Positions 47,502-58,320 of a DNA stretch of 64,000 bases are shown in pieces. The translations under genes and the position numbers were made by a program. Every line of letters starts with the position of its first letter. The first letter of the stretch is position 1. Under the pieces are notes generated by a model. The model searched no databases. It was not told the DNA's origin and worked only from the letters and a program-made list of their open reading frames with translations. Source of the stretch: Burkholderia stabilis (GTDB lineage Bacteria; Pseudomonadota; Gammaproteobacteria; Burkholderiales; Burkholderiaceae); the NCBI RefSeq assembly GCF_001742165.1, contig NZ_CP016442.1:1612001-1676000 (forward strand). Reading direction: 5' to 3'.

Positions 47502-48464
47502 TCAGCGCCCCTCCTCGCGATGTTCACGACGCGCCCGTGCGGTTTCGGCCAGGCCCTCCTCGCAGCTGAAAGGCGGCTGCCAGCCGAGATCGTGCTGGAT
47601 TGCGCCGGTATCCAGCCGAAGCGGATCGACGAGCCGACGCACCGTCTCGGTCCGCCCGGTGACGCGCGCAGCCAGTTGCAGCAGGCCGACGGGAATATCG
47701 ATGAGCCGTGCTGGCTGCCCGAGATGACGCCCCAGCGCCTCGACCAGTTCGCGCACGGTCAGTGTTTCGCGATCCGCGACGTGATAGACGGATTGGCACA
47801 CGCCCGTATGCTCCGCCAGCGCGAGCAACGCATCGGCGAGGTTGCCGACGAATACAAGGCTGCGCGGCGCGGATGCCCGTCCGAGCGGCAACGGCGTGCG
47901 ACGTGCGACAGCCGACATCAGGCGTTCGAAATTGCCGGCGACACCGGGACCGTAGACGAGCGGACACCGCACTGAAATGCCCTGTTGCCGGAACCGGGCG
48001 GCGAGCGACACCAGCGCCTCCTCGGTCTCCCGCTTCGAAATGCCGTATGCATCGAGCGGTCGAGGCGTGTCGGTCTCGCGCAAAGGCCGGCCGGCATCGC
48101 GTTCGGCCAGCGCCTTCACGCTGCTCATGCTCACGAACCGGTGACAGCCGTGCCGATAGGCGGCCTCGGCCAGCCGCAACGTGCCGTCAACGTTGGTGCG
48201 ACGATACGCATCAAGCAACTGCGCCTCGTGACGTCCGAACTGATGCACGCGCGCCGCCGTGTGCACCACGGCATCGATCTCGCCCGCGGCCCACGCGTCG
48301 CCGACCGAGACGAAATCCGGTTCGGGCGACACCCATTCGCGCACGCCGGGAATGCTGAGGCCCGGGCGACGAACCAGCGCCGTCACGTCGTGACCGCGCG
48401 CCACCGCCGCGGCACACACCACGCGCCCGACAAACCCGTTCGCACCGGAAACTAGAACGCGCAT
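47502..48464 (-). CDS. NAD-dependent sugar reductase/epimerase (WbpV/WbpK-like)
   Basis: A 320-residue extended SDR with GANGFVGR at 7-14 and the catalytic Y140-x3-K144. Sequence and neighbourhood suggest reduction of UDP-4-keto-6-deoxy-GlcNAc to UDP-D-QuiNAc or UDP-D-FucNAc, the substrate of the adjacent initiating transferase. QuiNAc and FucNAc reductases cannot be told apart from sequence alone. The ATG at 48464 overlaps the upstream stop by one base (TGATG); longer frames upstream belong to another gene. Confidence 0.82.
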   Translation of the reverse strand: MRVLVSGANGFVGRVVCAAAVARGHDVTALVRRPGLSIPGVREWVSPEPDFVSVGDAWAAGEIDAVVHTAARVHQFGRHEAQLLDAYRRTNVDGTLRLAEAAYRHGCHRFVSMSSVKALAERDAGRPLRETDTPRPLDAYGISKRETEEALVSLAARFRQQGISVRCPLVYGPGVAGNFERLMSAVARRTPLPLGRASAPRSLVFVGNLADALLALAEHTGVCQSVYHVADRETLTVRELVEALGRHLGQPARLIDIPVGLLQLAARVTGRTETVRRLVDPLRLDTGAIQHDLGWQPPFSCEEGLAETARARREHREEGR

Positions 48465-49312
48465 CAGACCCACCGCCAGCCAAAACGGTTGTAGAACTGA
48501 ATCGCCGACGCGACGAAGAGCCGGACGTGCAGCCATCCCTTCCTGGCCGCCCCGCCACCGAAATGGACGATCCTGATGCTCGGCGAATAGACGATCCGCG
48601 CGACCTCGGCCGTTCGGAGGCTGAGGTCGTAATCCTCGAAGTAAAGAAAATAGCGCGGGTCGAAACCGGCCAGCTTCCGCAGGACGCTGCTCCGATAGAA
48701 CATGAAGCATCCGCTCACGATAGCGGGCCCCCAGACGTTTTCGGCCGTGCCGCACTCTTGGCGCATTTCGTAGCGATCGAGACGCGCCCTGAACAGGCGG
48801 CGAACCGATTGCGGCGCAAAGCCGCGCAAAAGCAGATCCAGTACCTTCGGATAACGGCGACACAGGTACTGGACCGAGCCATCCTCGCCGCGCACCTCGG
48901 GAACGACCAGGCCGACATCCGGGTACGCTGCCATCAGGTCGGTCGCTGCCGTCAGCGTATCGCGCTCGCAGAGCACGTCCGGGTTCAGGACGAGATGAAA
49001 GACACTGTCGCTGCGCTCGATGGCGAGATTGTGGCCCCGGCCGTATCCGACGTTACCGTGACCGCGCAGCACTTCGAATTCGACACCGGCCTGCTCGAGG
49101 CGATCTCGCCACGCCTGCGGAACCTCGCTGTCGCCGTTATCGACAAGATAGAACTTTGCCAGCCGTTCGCAATCGGCCGGTTGCGGGGCTTCGCGCAACG
49201 CCAGCAACGATTCGAGAAGGGTCGACAGCGTACGCTCAAGCAGCACCGGATCCGGTCGATAAGCGACAACGGAAATCGAGAGCAGATAGCTGGGCGACGA
49301 AGTTCGAGTCAT
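48464..49312 (-). CDS. Family 2 glycosyltransferase (rhamnosyltransferase-like)
   Basis: A 282-residue GT2 enzyme with ISVVAYRPD at the N-terminus, the VLNPDV metal motif and FEDYDLSLR as the catalytic-base region. That arrangement is common in rhamnosyltransferases, and dTDP-rhamnose genes follow in the same locus. It is the first gene of the segment leading to wzm-wzt and is coupled to the reductase by a one-base overlap. Confidence 0.88.
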   Translation of the reverse strand: MTRTSSPSYLLSISVVAYRPDPVLLERTLSTLLESLLALREAPQPADCERLAKFYLVDNGDSEVPQAWRDRLEQAGVEFEVLRGHGNVGYGRGHNLAIERSDSVFHLVLNPDVLCERDTLTAATDLMAAYPDVGLVVPEVRGEDGSVQYLCRRYPKVLDLLLRGFAPQSVRRLFRARLDRYEMRQECGTAENVWGPAIVSGCFMFYRSSVLRKLAGFDPRYFLYFEDYDLSLRTAEVARIVYSPSIRIVHFGGGAARKGWLHVRLFVASAIQFYNRFGWRWV

Positions 49313-49765
49313 TGAGCAGAGTGTGGTTTCGCTGTTTGCACCTTACTGCCACCACCTGTCATGCGAATCCGCTCGGGAAGACCTCGCCAGGTCACAGCAA
49401 GTGAGAGATGGTACTGAAGGTGGGCCGCGAAATATTATCAATTTGTAAAAGTTGCCCGCGCCGCCGCCAACCGGGGTGAACGCAATGGCCAGCCCCTCGC
49501 GGAAGCGCTCGCCGGGGAAACACGTCCGCACCCGCGCGCAACAATGGCCATGCTGCTTTTGCCCTGACAATCAGGCCGGGGCCCAACTCGCCAGCGCAGC
49601 ATTATAAATGAGCAGACCTGTTACAGATTGTTGCGGCCGTACATATTGTGTCATCTTTACGATGCCTCCCCGTTTCGGCCGATACCGGCAATGCGCCGGC
49701 CGGACGCAACACCCGCTTTGGCCCCCGCATGCAGCCCGCCCGGGCCCACAGCCCGCGGCAACCGG
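49313..49765. other. Intergenic gap, AT-richer, possible promoter
   Basis: These 453 bases separate rmlD from the GT2 gene. The part around 49430-49640 is less GC-rich than its surroundings. A perfect minus-strand TATAAT lies at 49601-49606. No supported gene. Confidence 0.5.
49601..49606 (-). promoter_or_regulatory. Candidate -10 box before the GT2-wzm-wzt segment
   Basis: Perfect TATAAT on the minus strand in an AT-richer gap, about 290 bases before the GT2 start; no clear -35. Confidence 0.35.
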
Positions 49766-50677
49766 TTACGTGAATACGGGTTCCTGCAGGCATCGCGCAA
49801 GCGAATCCTCCCAGGACGGCGCACGCAATCCGAATACCCTGAACAACTTGTCGTTCGACAACCGCGAATTGCGGGGACGCGCCGCCGGCGTCGGATATTG
49901 ATCGCTCGTGATCGGATGCACGACGACGCGGTCCAGGCCGGCGCGAGCGAAAATGGCCTCGGCAAAGCCATGCCACGATGCCTGACCGCTATTCGTCAAA
50001 TGATAGACACCGGCGTGCTCGCGCCACCAATCGCGCCTACCGCCACGATCGGCACAATACCGGGCAAGAACGTGGCTGGTCAGTGCGGCAATCGTGCCGC
50101 TCCACGTCGGCGCGCCGATCTGATCCGCGACCACGCTCAGCTCGTCGCGCTCACGCCCCAGCCTGAGCATCGTCGCGAGAAAATTCTTCCCCGTTGCGCC
50201 GTATACCCAGCTCGTGCGGAATACCAGGTGATCGCCGCCAACGGCCTCGATCGCCTGCTCGCCGGCGAGCTTCGTGCGGCCATAGGCATTCAGCGGACCG
50301 GTCGCGTCGTCCTCGGAAAACGGCTGATCGCCGTGTCCGTCAAACACGTAATCCGTCGAGTAGTGGACGAGCAGCGCACCGGCTCGCGCGGCCTCCTCGG
50401 CCAGTATTCCGGGCGCCTCGCCATTGATTTGCCGCGCCGCCGCTTCATCGCTCTCCGCGCGATCGACCGCGGTGTACGCCGCCGCGTTGACGATGACAGC
50501 CGGACCGATGTCGCGCACGACGCGGCGAATCTGGTCCGGATCGGCAAGATCCAGGCGGCTCCGGTCCAGCGCGATCACCGGCGCCAGTCCTTGCAGCGAT
50601 CGCGTCAACTCGAAGCCGACCTGCCCATTCGCGCCGGTCACGAGAATCGGCCGCATTACATGAAACGAATCATTCAT
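49766..50677 (-). CDS. rmlD: dTDP-4-dehydrorhamnose reductase
   Basis: A 303-residue SDR that completes dTDP-L-rhamnose synthesis. The GANGQVG dinucleotide motif, STDYVFDG and the catalytic Y-x3-K in NAYGRTK are all present, and the C-terminal RPRNSRLSNDK is diagnostic. Two starts are possible (ATG at 50677 or seven codons later at 50656); neither has a clear ribosome site. It follows rmlC after 93 bases. Confidence 0.93.
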   Translation of the reverse strand: MNDSFHVMRPILVTGANGQVGFELTRSLQGLAPVIALDRSRLDLADPDQIRRVVRDIGPAVIVNAAAYTAVDRAESDEAAARQINGEAPGILAEEAARAGALLVHYSTDYVFDGHGDQPFSEDDATGPLNAYGRTKLAGEQAIEAVGGDHLVFRTSWVYGATGKNFLATMLRLGRERDELSVVADQIGAPTWSGTIAALTSHVLARYCADRGGRRDWWREHAGVYHLTNSGQASWHGFAEAIFARAGLDRVVVHPITSDQYPTPAARPRNSRLSNDKLFRVFGLRAPSWEDSLARCLQEPVFT

Positions 50678-50770
50678 CGCATTCAGAATTGAGTGACGAC
50701 CGATCGGATGCGCGCTGCCCCATTCGACACGCGAACCTGCCCTCGCCGCGGCAACGTCGCGCTACGCGGT

Positions 50771-51306
50771 TCACACATAGACTTCCGCATCGGCGAGCCG
50801 CTGGCCCGCCGCATCTTTCGCGGCGAGCACCGGCTCGCCATCGAACGGCCATTCGATGCCGATATCCGGATCGTTCCAGACGATGCTGCGCTCATGCTCG
50901 GGAAACCAGTAATCGGTCGTCTTGTAGAGGAACTGCGCCGACTCTGACAGCACGACGAAGCCGTGTGCGAAACCGGGCGGCACCCAGAGCTGCCGATGAT
51001 TGTCGGTGGACAGCGTCACGCCGACCCATTTGCCGAAGTTCGGCGAGCTGCGCCGCACGTCGACCGCGACATCGAACACCTCTCCTTCGACCACACGCAC
51101 CAGCTTTCCCTGCGCATGCTCGATCTGGTAATGCAGCCCGCGCAGCACGCCGCGGGCCGATCTCGAGTGATTGTCCTGCACGAACGTCACGCCTGGCGCG
51201 ACCCGTTCGGCAAATTCGCGCTCATTGAAGCTCTCGTAAAAGAACCCGCGCGCGTCGCCGAACACCTTCGGCTCGATGATCTTGATTTCCGGCAGCGCTG
51301 TGTCGG

Positions 51307-51322
<16 letters not shown>
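50771..51322 (-). CDS. rmlC: dTDP-4-dehydrorhamnose 3,5-epimerase
   Basis: A 183-residue cupin-fold epimerase. RGLHYQ with the catalytic H64 is present, along with [13 protein letters not shown] and YKTTDYW. The ATG at 51322 lies 16 bases inside the end of rmlA, so it is translationally coupled; the long open frame further upstream is not part of the protein. Confidence 0.95.
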
Positions 51323-52200
<878 letters not shown>

Positions 52201-52211
52201 CGATCAGACCC

Positions 52212-53273
52212 TCACGTGCGTTGCGCGTAATTCGTTTCGACCCACTTGCGGTAATCGCCGGACGCGACGTCATCCACCCACGCCTGATTCTCGAGATACC
52301 AGCGCACGGTCTTCGCGAGCCCCGTCTCGAACGTCTCGGCCGGCTTCCAGCCGAGCTCGCGCTCGAGCTTGCGCGCATCGATCGCGTAGCGGCGGTCGTG
52401 GCCCGGACGGTCCTTCACGTAGGTGATCTGCTCGCGGTACGAACCCGCCGCCTTCGGCCGCGCGGCGTCGAGCAGGTCGCAGAGCGTGTGCACCACGTCG
52501 AGGTTCTTCTTCTCGTTCCAGCCGCCGATGTTGTACGTCTCGCCCGGCACGCCGCGCGCGAGCACTTCGCGGATCGCGCTGCAGTGGTCGCCGACGTACA
52601 GCCAGTCGCGTACGTTCTGGCCGTCGCCGTAGACCGGCAGCGGCTTGCCCGCGAGCGCATTCGCGATCATCAGCGGGATCAGTTTCTCGGGGAACTGGTA
52701 CGGGCCGTAGTTGTTCGAGCAATTCGTGGTGAGCGTCGGCAGGCCGTACGTGTGGTGATACGCGCGCACCAGGTGATCGGAGCCGGCCTTCGTCGCCGAA
52801 TAGGGGCTGTTCGGTGCGTAGGGTGTCGTCTCCGAGAACTGCGGATCGGTGGCGGACAGCGACCCGAACACCTCGTCGGTCGACACGTGCAGGAAGCGGA
52901 ATGCCGCCTTGTCGGCATCGTTCAGGCCGTTCCAGTGCGAACGCGCCGCTTCGAGCAGCGTAAACGTGCCGACCACGTTGGTTTGCACGAAATCGGCCGG
53001 CCCGTGAATCGAACGATCGACGTGGCTTTCCGCGGCAAAGTGAATGACGGCGCGCGGCTTGTGCTCGGCAAACAGCGCATCGAGTGCCGCGCGATCGCAG
53101 ATATCGACGCGAGCGAACACATGATCCGGATTGCCGTCCAGCGGCGCCAGCGTATGCAGGTTGCCCGCATAGGTCAGCTTGTCGACGTTGAGCACGGCCT
53201 CGCCGGAGGCGTCCATCCAGTCGAGTACAAAATTGGCACCGATAAAACCCGCGCCGCCGGTAACCAGGATCAT
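52212..53273 (-). CDS. rmlB: dTDP-glucose 4,6-dehydratase
   Basis: A 353-residue extended SDR. GGAGFIG is at 6-12, STDEVFG at 131-137 with the Asp-Glu catalytic pair D133-E134, and Y158-x3-K162. It converts dTDP-glucose to the 4-keto-6-deoxy sugar. It is the first gene of rmlBACD and faces the divergent apaH. Confidence 0.96.
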   Translation of the reverse strand: MILVTGGAGFIGANFVLDWMDASGEAVLNVDKLTYAGNLHTLAPLDGNPDHVFARVDICDRAALDALFAEHKPRAVIHFAAESHVDRSIHGPADFVQTNVVGTFTLLEAARSHWNGLNDADKAAFRFLHVSTDEVFGSLSATDPQFSETTPYAPNSPYSATKAGSDHLVRAYHHTYGLPTLTTNCSNNYGPYQFPEKLIPLMIANALAGKPLPVYGDGQNVRDWLYVGDHCSAIREVLARGVPGETYNIGGWNEKKNLDVVHTLCDLLDAARPKAAGSYREQITYVKDRPGHDRRYAIDARKLERELGWKPAETFETGLAKTVRWYLENQAWVDDVASGDYRKWVETNYAQRT

Positions 53274-53616
53274 GAAGCTCCCTCTATTAATAACGTGCGG
53301 CGTGCCTGGCAGGCGCCCATCGCACTTCTTGTCATGTCGCAGTGGCCAAACCTCGGCCGATCAGGCCCGGCATTTTAACCGGTCGCCATGACCGGCAAAG
53401 CCACGAGATGTTAATTTCGGAGCGAAAATGACAATTATAGGAATCCGGCCGGCGCGAACTCCATGCCGCTAACAACTTGATACAGCGCCCCGGCCCTTTG
53501 CGTCGCGAAAAATCGCATGCCAGGCGAACGGCCCGATGTGGAACGGTCGTTGCGCCGCATGCGTGTTTATGCGATTTTTTTCTCAGTTCACCCAGATTCG
53601 TCACGATCCGACCCTC
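53274..53616. other. Divergent rmlB-apaH regulatory region
   Basis: These 343 bases hold the promoters of both flanking genes. A minus-strand TATAAT lies at 53434-53439 for rml. AT-rich segments are present before apaH (around 53566-53584). No supported gene. Confidence 0.5.
53434..53439 (-). promoter_or_regulatory. Candidate -10 box of the rml operon
   Basis: Perfect TATAAT on the minus strand about 160 bases before rmlB, with a weak GAGTTC at 16 bases as the possible -35. It would give a 5' leader of roughly 150 bases. Confidence 0.45.
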
Positions 53617-54456
53617 ATGCTTCCGACCCCCATCGCCATCGGCGACATCCAGGGCTGTCATTCCGCTTTCCAGGCACTGATCGAGAAGCTTTCAGCGCCT
53701 GCCGACACGCCGCTGTGGATCGCCGGCGACGTCGTCAACCGCGGGCCGGGCTCCCTCGCCGCGCTGCGCGCGCTCATCGATCTCGGGCCGCGCGCGACCG
53801 TCGTGCTCGGCAATCACGACCTCCACCTGCTCGCGGTCTCGGCCGGCCTGCGTACCGAACGCCCGGGCGACACCATCGGCGAGATTCTCGACGACCCCGA
53901 CGCCGATGCACTGCTCGACTGGGTGCGCCACCGCCCGTTCGTACATGCCGAGAACGGGATGCTGCTCGTGCATGCGGGCGTGCTGCCGCAATGGGACACC
54001 ACGCTCGCGCTCGAACTCGCCGACGAACTCCAGCGCGCGCTGCGCGCGCCCGACTGGCGCGACACGCTGCAGAAGCTGTACGGCAACGAGCCGAACCAGT
54101 GGAGCCCGGACCTGAAGAAACGCGACCGGATGCGCGTCGCGTTCAACGCATTCACGCGCCTGCGCTTCTGCACGCCCGACGGCGTCATGGAATTCAAGGC
54201 GAACGGCGGCCCCGACAGCGCGCCGCCCGGCTACCTGCCGTGGTTCGACGTGCCCGGGCGCCGCACGGAGGACGTGACGGTCGTGTTCGGGCACTGGGCC
54301 GCACTCGGCCTGATGCTGCGCGAGAACGTGGTCGCGCTCGATTCGGGATGCGTGTGGGGAAACCGGTTGTCGGCCGTGCGGCTGACAGCCGATCCGGCGC
54401 AGCGCACGGTCACGCAGGTGCCGTGCGAAGCGTGCCGCTCGCCGGGCGGCGAGTGA
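53617..54456 (+). CDS. apaH: Bis(5'-nucleosyl)-tetraphosphatase, symmetrical
   Basis: A 279-residue metallophosphoesterase that cleaves Ap4A into two ADP. The phosphoesterase motifs GDIQG (9-13), GDVVNRGP (37-44) and GNHD (65-68) are intact. I use ATG 53617 (MLPTPIAIGD); an upstream in-frame start would add residues not seen in the family. In Burkholderia apaH marks the edge of the O-antigen locus. Confidence 0.95.
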   Translation: MLPTPIAIGDIQGCHSAFQALIEKLSAPADTPLWIAGDVVNRGPGSLAALRALIDLGPRATVVLGNHDLHLLAVSAGLRTERPGDTIGEILDDPDADALLDWVRHRPFVHAENGMLLVHAGVLPQWDTTLALELADELQRALRAPDWRDTLQKLYGNEPNQWSPDLKKRDRMRVAFNAFTRLRFCTPDGVMEFKANGGPDSAPPGYLPWFDVPGRRTEDVTVVFGHWAALGLMLRENVVALDSGCVWGNRLSAVRLTADPAQRTVTQVPCEACRSPGGE

Positions 54457-54488
54457 TTACGCGCTGAGTCGCCCGGCCGGGAAGCGCG

Positions 54489-55346
54489 TCAACCCTCGCG
54501 CCCCGGCACCGGCTCGTCGGCTGCCGCATCGCCAGCCGCGCCGGCGCCGATTTCGGTCGCCGGATATGCATGCTTCGCCAGCTCCGCGAGCGACTCGGCC
54601 GACGGTTTGCCGACGTTCGCCTGCATCGTCGCAAGCGCAACCGCGATCGCATCGCGCGCCGCCGCGGACGTCGCCCGCCGGTCGCCGCCCGGCGCGATCG
54701 GCTCGCACACGTACAGATGCGCGACGAGCGGCCCGCCGCGCAGCACCATGTCGAGCGACTTGCCGAGCGACAGCTCGCCCGTATAGGCCGGCGCGACCGA
54801 CTGCCGCCGCTGCGCGTCCTCGTACATCAGGCAGATCGGCTGCACCGCGCAGCCGGCCGATACCGCGGCCTGGAACAGGTTCGCGTGGAACGGCAGCAGT
54901 TCCTGGCCGTCGGTCGTCGTCCCCTCCGGAAACACGCACATCAGCCCGCCGTTGCGCAGGCGCTCGGCCATCTCGTGCATGATCCGCATCGCCTCGGTGC
55001 GCTTCTCGCGCTGCAGGAACACCGTATCGAGCTTCTCGGCGAGCCAGCCGACGACCGGCCACTGCCGCACCTCGGCCTTCGACACGAACGGCGTCGGCCG
55101 CCACGCGTTGATCGCGTAGATGTCGAGCCACGACACGTGGTTGCCGACCACGAGCGCGCTCGCATCGAGCCGCGCGCCGTCGTTGTGAACGACGAGGCGC
55201 ATCCCGCAGATGCGCAGCATCTTGAGCGTCCAGCGGCGCGTCATCTCGGCGCGGCGCGCGGGCGTGACGTGCGAAAAACGCAGCGCGACGATCGCCATGC
55301 CGCGCAACAGGTGAAAAACGAGACGCAGCTTGCGAAGGGCGGTCAT
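54489..55346 (-). CDS. 1-acyl-sn-glycerol-3-phosphate acyltransferase-like (PlsC family)
   Basis: A 285-residue lysophospholipid acyltransferase. One N-terminal hydrophobic helix precedes the H70-x4-D75 catalytic motif and FPEGTTTDG at 139-147. It probably acylates lysophosphatidate or a related lysolipid at the inner membrane. The alanine-rich C-terminal 40 residues are variable. ATG 55346 is chosen because the hydrophobic helix then sits near the N-terminus; it begins 23 bases after the dihydroorotase-like gene. Confidence 0.88.
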   Translation of the reverse strand: MTALRKLRLVFHLLRGMAIVALRFSHVTPARRAEMTRRWTLKMLRICGMRLVVHNDGARLDASALVVGNHVSWLDIYAINAWRPTPFVSKAEVRQWPVVGWLAEKLDTVFLQREKRTEAMRIMHEMAERLRNGGLMCVFPEGTTTDGQELLPFHANLFQAAVSAGCAVQPICLMYEDAQRRQSVAPAYTGELSLGKSLDMVLRGGPLVAHLYVCEPIAPGGDRRATSAAARDAIAVALATMQANVGKPSAESLAELAKHAYPATEIGAGAAGDAAADEPVPGREG

Positions 55347-55369
55347 GGCGAAGGTCCGGCGTGGTTCTG

Positions 55370-56647
55370 TCAGTGGCGCTCGAACGCGATCTGCCCGGCG
55401 ACGAGCGTGGTACGCACGCTGGCGGGCAGTTCGTAGCCGAGGAACGGCGAGTTGTGGCCCTGGCTCTTCAGCGCACGCGGCTCGACGCGCCAGTGGGCGC
55501 GCGGGTCGAACACGCACAGGTCGGCGGCGCCGCCCTCGACCAGGCGGCCGGCCGGCAGCTGCAGCACGTCAGCCGGCGCGGACGTGATGCGGCGCAGCGC
55601 CTGCGCGAGCGGCGTGCGCGTTTCTTCCGCCCACTTCAGCGTCAGCGACAGCAGCAGTTCGAGCCCCGTCGCGCCCGGCGTCGCTTCGCCGAACGGCAGG
55701 AGTTTCTCGTCGTCGTCGACGGGCGTGTGGTCGGAGCAGATCGCATCGATCGTGCCGTCGGCGAGCGCCGCGCGGATCGCTTCGCGGTCGCGCTCGCTGC
55801 GCAGCGGCGGGTCGAGCCGGAACTGCGAATCGAAGTAGCCGATGTCGACGTCGATCAGGTGCAGGTGGTTCACGCCGACGTCGCAGGTCACGGGCAACCC
55901 TTCGGCCTTCGCCGCGCGCACGAGCGCGAGGCCCGCCGCCGACGACAGCCGCGCGAGGTGCACGCGCGCGCCCGTCACGCGGATCAGTTCGAAGATCGTA
56001 TGCAGCGCGATCGTCTCGGCCGCGACCGGCACGCCGGACAACCCGAGCCGCGACGCGAGCGCGCCGCTCGCAGCGACGCCGCCGCGGCCGATGAACGCGT
56101 CGAGCGGGCGCAGCCACGTGGTGTAGCCGTAGGTGCTCGCGTACTGCAGCGCGCGCAGCAGCACCTGCGTATCGCGCACCGGCACGTTGGCATGCGTGAA
56201 GCCGACGCAACCGGACTCGGTCAGCGCGACCATCTCGGTGATCACTTCACCCTTGAGGCCGACCGTCAATGCGCCGAGCGGATGAACGTTCGCCTGGTGC
56301 AGGTTGCGCGCGCGGAACTTGAGCATCTCGACGAGGCCCGGCTCGTCGAGCACGGGATCTGTGTCCGGCGGGCACACGAGGGTCGTGACGCCGCCGGCGA
56401 CGGCCGCGGCCATCTCGGAGGCAAGCGTCGCCTTGTGCTCGTAGCCGGGCTCGCGCAGCCGCGCGCACAGGTCGACGAGGCCGGGCGCGACGATCAGGCC
56501 CGACGCGTCGATGGTCTTCGCGGCGTTGAAATCGGCCGGCGCCGTGCCGATCGCGGCGATCTTGCCCGCCGCGACGAATACGTCGGCCTGACGCTCGGTG
56601 CCGGCGACCGGGTCGATCAGCGTGCCGCCTTTGATATGAATCTTCAT
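55370..56647 (-). CDS. Dihydroorotase homologue lacking metal ligands (PyrC', ATCase partner)
   Basis: A 425-residue amidohydrolase-fold protein homologous to class I dihydroorotase. The first metal motif, normally H-x-H before LREPG, reads C61-A-R63. The later DD block near residue 150 and the second histidine of DHxPH are also missing. It should therefore be catalytically inactive. In Pseudomonas an inactive PyrC' of this kind is required for assembly and activity of PyrB; the gene lies 51 bases after pyrB, which fits that role. A functional dihydroorotase should be encoded elsewhere. Confidence 0.88.
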   Translation of the reverse strand: MKIHIKGGTLIDPVAGTERQADVFVAAGKIAAIGTAPADFNAAKTIDASGLIVAPGLVDLCARLREPGYEHKATLASEMAAAVAGGVTTLVCPPDTDPVLDEPGLVEMLKFRARNLHQANVHPLGALTVGLKGEVITEMVALTESGCVGFTHANVPVRDTQVLLRALQYASTYGYTTWLRPLDAFIGRGGVAASGALASRLGLSGVPVAAETIALHTIFELIRVTGARVHLARLSSAAGLALVRAAKAEGLPVTCDVGVNHLHLIDVDIGYFDSQFRLDPPLRSERDREAIRAALADGTIDAICSDHTPVDDDEKLLPFGEATPGATGLELLLSLTLKWAEETRTPLAQALRRITSAPADVLQLPAGRLVEGGAADLCVFDPRAHWRVEPRALKSQGHNSPFLGYELPASVRTTLVAGQIAFERH

Positions 56648-56698
56648 GCGCTGTCAGTGAATGCGTTGATTGCGTGAAAGGGATGCGCGAAAGCGGGC

Positions 56699-57730
56699 TC
56701 AGTCGCTGTTGCCGGCGACGATGCCCATCACCGCCATCCGCACGGCGATGCCGAACGTGACCTGGTTGAGGATCACCGACTGCGGGCCGTCGGCGACCTG
56801 CGAGTCGATCTCGACGCCGCGGTTCATCGGGCCCGGGTGCATCACGATCGCGTCGGGCGCGGCGAGCGCGAGGCGCTCGGGCGTCAGGCCCCAGGTCTTG
56901 AAGTATTCCTGCGCGGACGGCAGCAGCGCGCCGCTCATCCGCTCGTTCTGCAGGCGCAGCATGATGATCACGTCGACGCCCTTCAACCCTTCGTCGAGGT
57001 TGTGGAACACCTTCACGCCCATCTGCTCGAGGCCGCCCGGCAGCAGCGTGCGCGGGCCGATCGCGCGCACTTCCGGCACGCCGAGCGTGGTGAGCGCGTG
57101 GATGTCGGAACGCGCGACGCGCGAATGGAGGATGTCGCCGACGATCGCCACGCGCAGCTTCGTGAAGTCGCGCTTGTAGTGACGGATCGTGTACATGTCG
57201 AGCAGGCCCTGCGTCGGGTGCGCATGGCGGCCGTCGCCGGCATTGATCACGTGCACGTGCGGCGCGCAGTGCTCGGCGATCAGGTACGGCGCGCCGCTCG
57301 ACGCGTGGCGCACGACGAACAGGTCGGCATGCATCGCCGACAGGTTGTTGATCGTGTCGAGCAGCGATTCGCCCTTGCTCGTCGACGACGCGTTGATGTT
57401 CAGGTTCAGCACGTCGGCCGACAGGCGCGTCGCGGCGATCTCGAAGGTCGTGCGCGTGCGCGTCGAGTTCTCGAAGAACAGGTTGAAGACGGACTTGCCG
57501 CGCAGCAGCGGCACCTTCTTCACTTCACGGTCCGTCACGCTGACGAACTGCTCGGCCGTATCGAGGATGTGGTTGACGATCGAGCGCGGCAGGCCCTCGA
57601 TCGACAGCAGGTGCTTCAGCTCGCCGTTTTTCGTGAGCTGCGGGTTGCCCTTCAGGAAACCGTAGCGGAACCGGTCGGGGCTCGCGGCCGCAGCGGGATT
57701 GCCGGTGCGGCCAGTGGTGTCGGTGGTCAT
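56699..57730 (-). CDS. pyrB: Aspartate carbamoyltransferase catalytic chain
   Basis: A 343-residue enzyme forming N-carbamoyl-aspartate in pyrimidine synthesis. The carbamoyl-phosphate site STRTRT is at 89-94 and HPTQG at 171-175. An N-terminal extension of about 35 residues relative to the E. coli chain is typical of the class that associates with PyrC or PyrC'. It follows pyrR by 74 bases. Confidence 0.95.
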   Translation of the reverse strand: MTTDTTGRTGNPAAAASPDRFRYGFLKGNPQLTKNGELKHLLSIEGLPRSIVNHILDTAEQFVSVTDREVKKVPLLRGKSVFNLFFENSTRTRTTFEIAATRLSADVLNLNINASSTSKGESLLDTINNLSAMHADLFVVRHASSGAPYLIAEHCAPHVHVINAGDGRHAHPTQGLLDMYTIRHYKRDFTKLRVAIVGDILHSRVARSDIHALTTLGVPEVRAIGPRTLLPGGLEQMGVKVFHNLDEGLKGVDVIIMLRLQNERMSGALLPSAQEYFKTWGLTPERLALAAPDAIVMHPGPMNRGVEIDSQVADGPQSVILNQVTFGIAVRMAVMGIVAGNSD

Positions 57731-57804
57731 GGTGTGCGTGATTCCAACTATGCAAACGGGCCGCGGTGCGAACCGGCGGCCCGGGATACGGTGTCGCGTT
57801 TCGC

Positions 57805-58320
57805 TCAGGCGCCGTGCGCGTCCACGCTCAGCGTGAACCGCGCGGCATCGTCGCGTGCGAGCACGAGCGTCGCGCCGGCCGGCACGTCGGGCGCGCCGCC
57901 CGCGAAGCGCGCGGCGACCGGCAGCTCGCGGCCGCCGCGATCGGCGAGCACCGCAAGCTCGACCGCGGCCGGACGGCCGTAGTCGAACAGCTCGTTGAGC
58001 GCCGCGCGCACGGTGCGCCCGGTGTACAGCACGTCGTCGACGAGCACGATGCGCGCGCCGTTGACGTCGAACGGCAGCGACGTCGGGCTCGCCTGGCTGT
58101 GCAGCCCCTTCTTCGCGTAGTCGTCACGGTGCAGCGCGACGTTCACGACGCCGAACGCCGGCGCGCCGAGATCGTGCGCCAGGCGCTCGGCGAGCCATGC
58201 GCCGCCGCTGTGGATGCCCGCGAGCCGCGGGCCGCCCGGTTCGGCGAAAGCCGTGCCGTATGCGGCGCGGATCTGGTCGAGCAGGACGCGGTAAAGCGCC
58301 TCGGCGTCAATGGTGCTCAT
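57805..58320 (-). CDS. pyrR: PyrR-type uracil phosphoribosyltransferase/regulator
   Basis: A 171-residue type I phosphoribosyltransferase with the PRPP loop [12 protein letters not shown] at 92-103. In Gram-positives PyrR also binds pyr mRNA; in Burkholderia its regulatory role is uncertain and no anti-terminator hairpin is evident here. The ATG at 58320 overlaps the ruvX 3' end, and pyrB follows. Confidence 0.9.
   Translation of the reverse strand: MSTIDAEALYRVLLDQIRAAYGTAFAEPGGPRLAGIHSGGAWLAERLAHDLGAPAFGVVNVALHRDDYAKKGLHSQASPTSLPFDVNGARIVLVDDVLYTGRTVRAALNELFDYGRPAAVELAVLADRGGRELPVAARFAGGAPDVPAGATLVLARDDAARFTLSVDAHGA

Noticed and set aside
53274..53616. JUMPstart/ops element upstream of the O-antigen operon
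   Set aside because: No GGCGGTAG-type core found in the rml leader or the other gaps of the locus.
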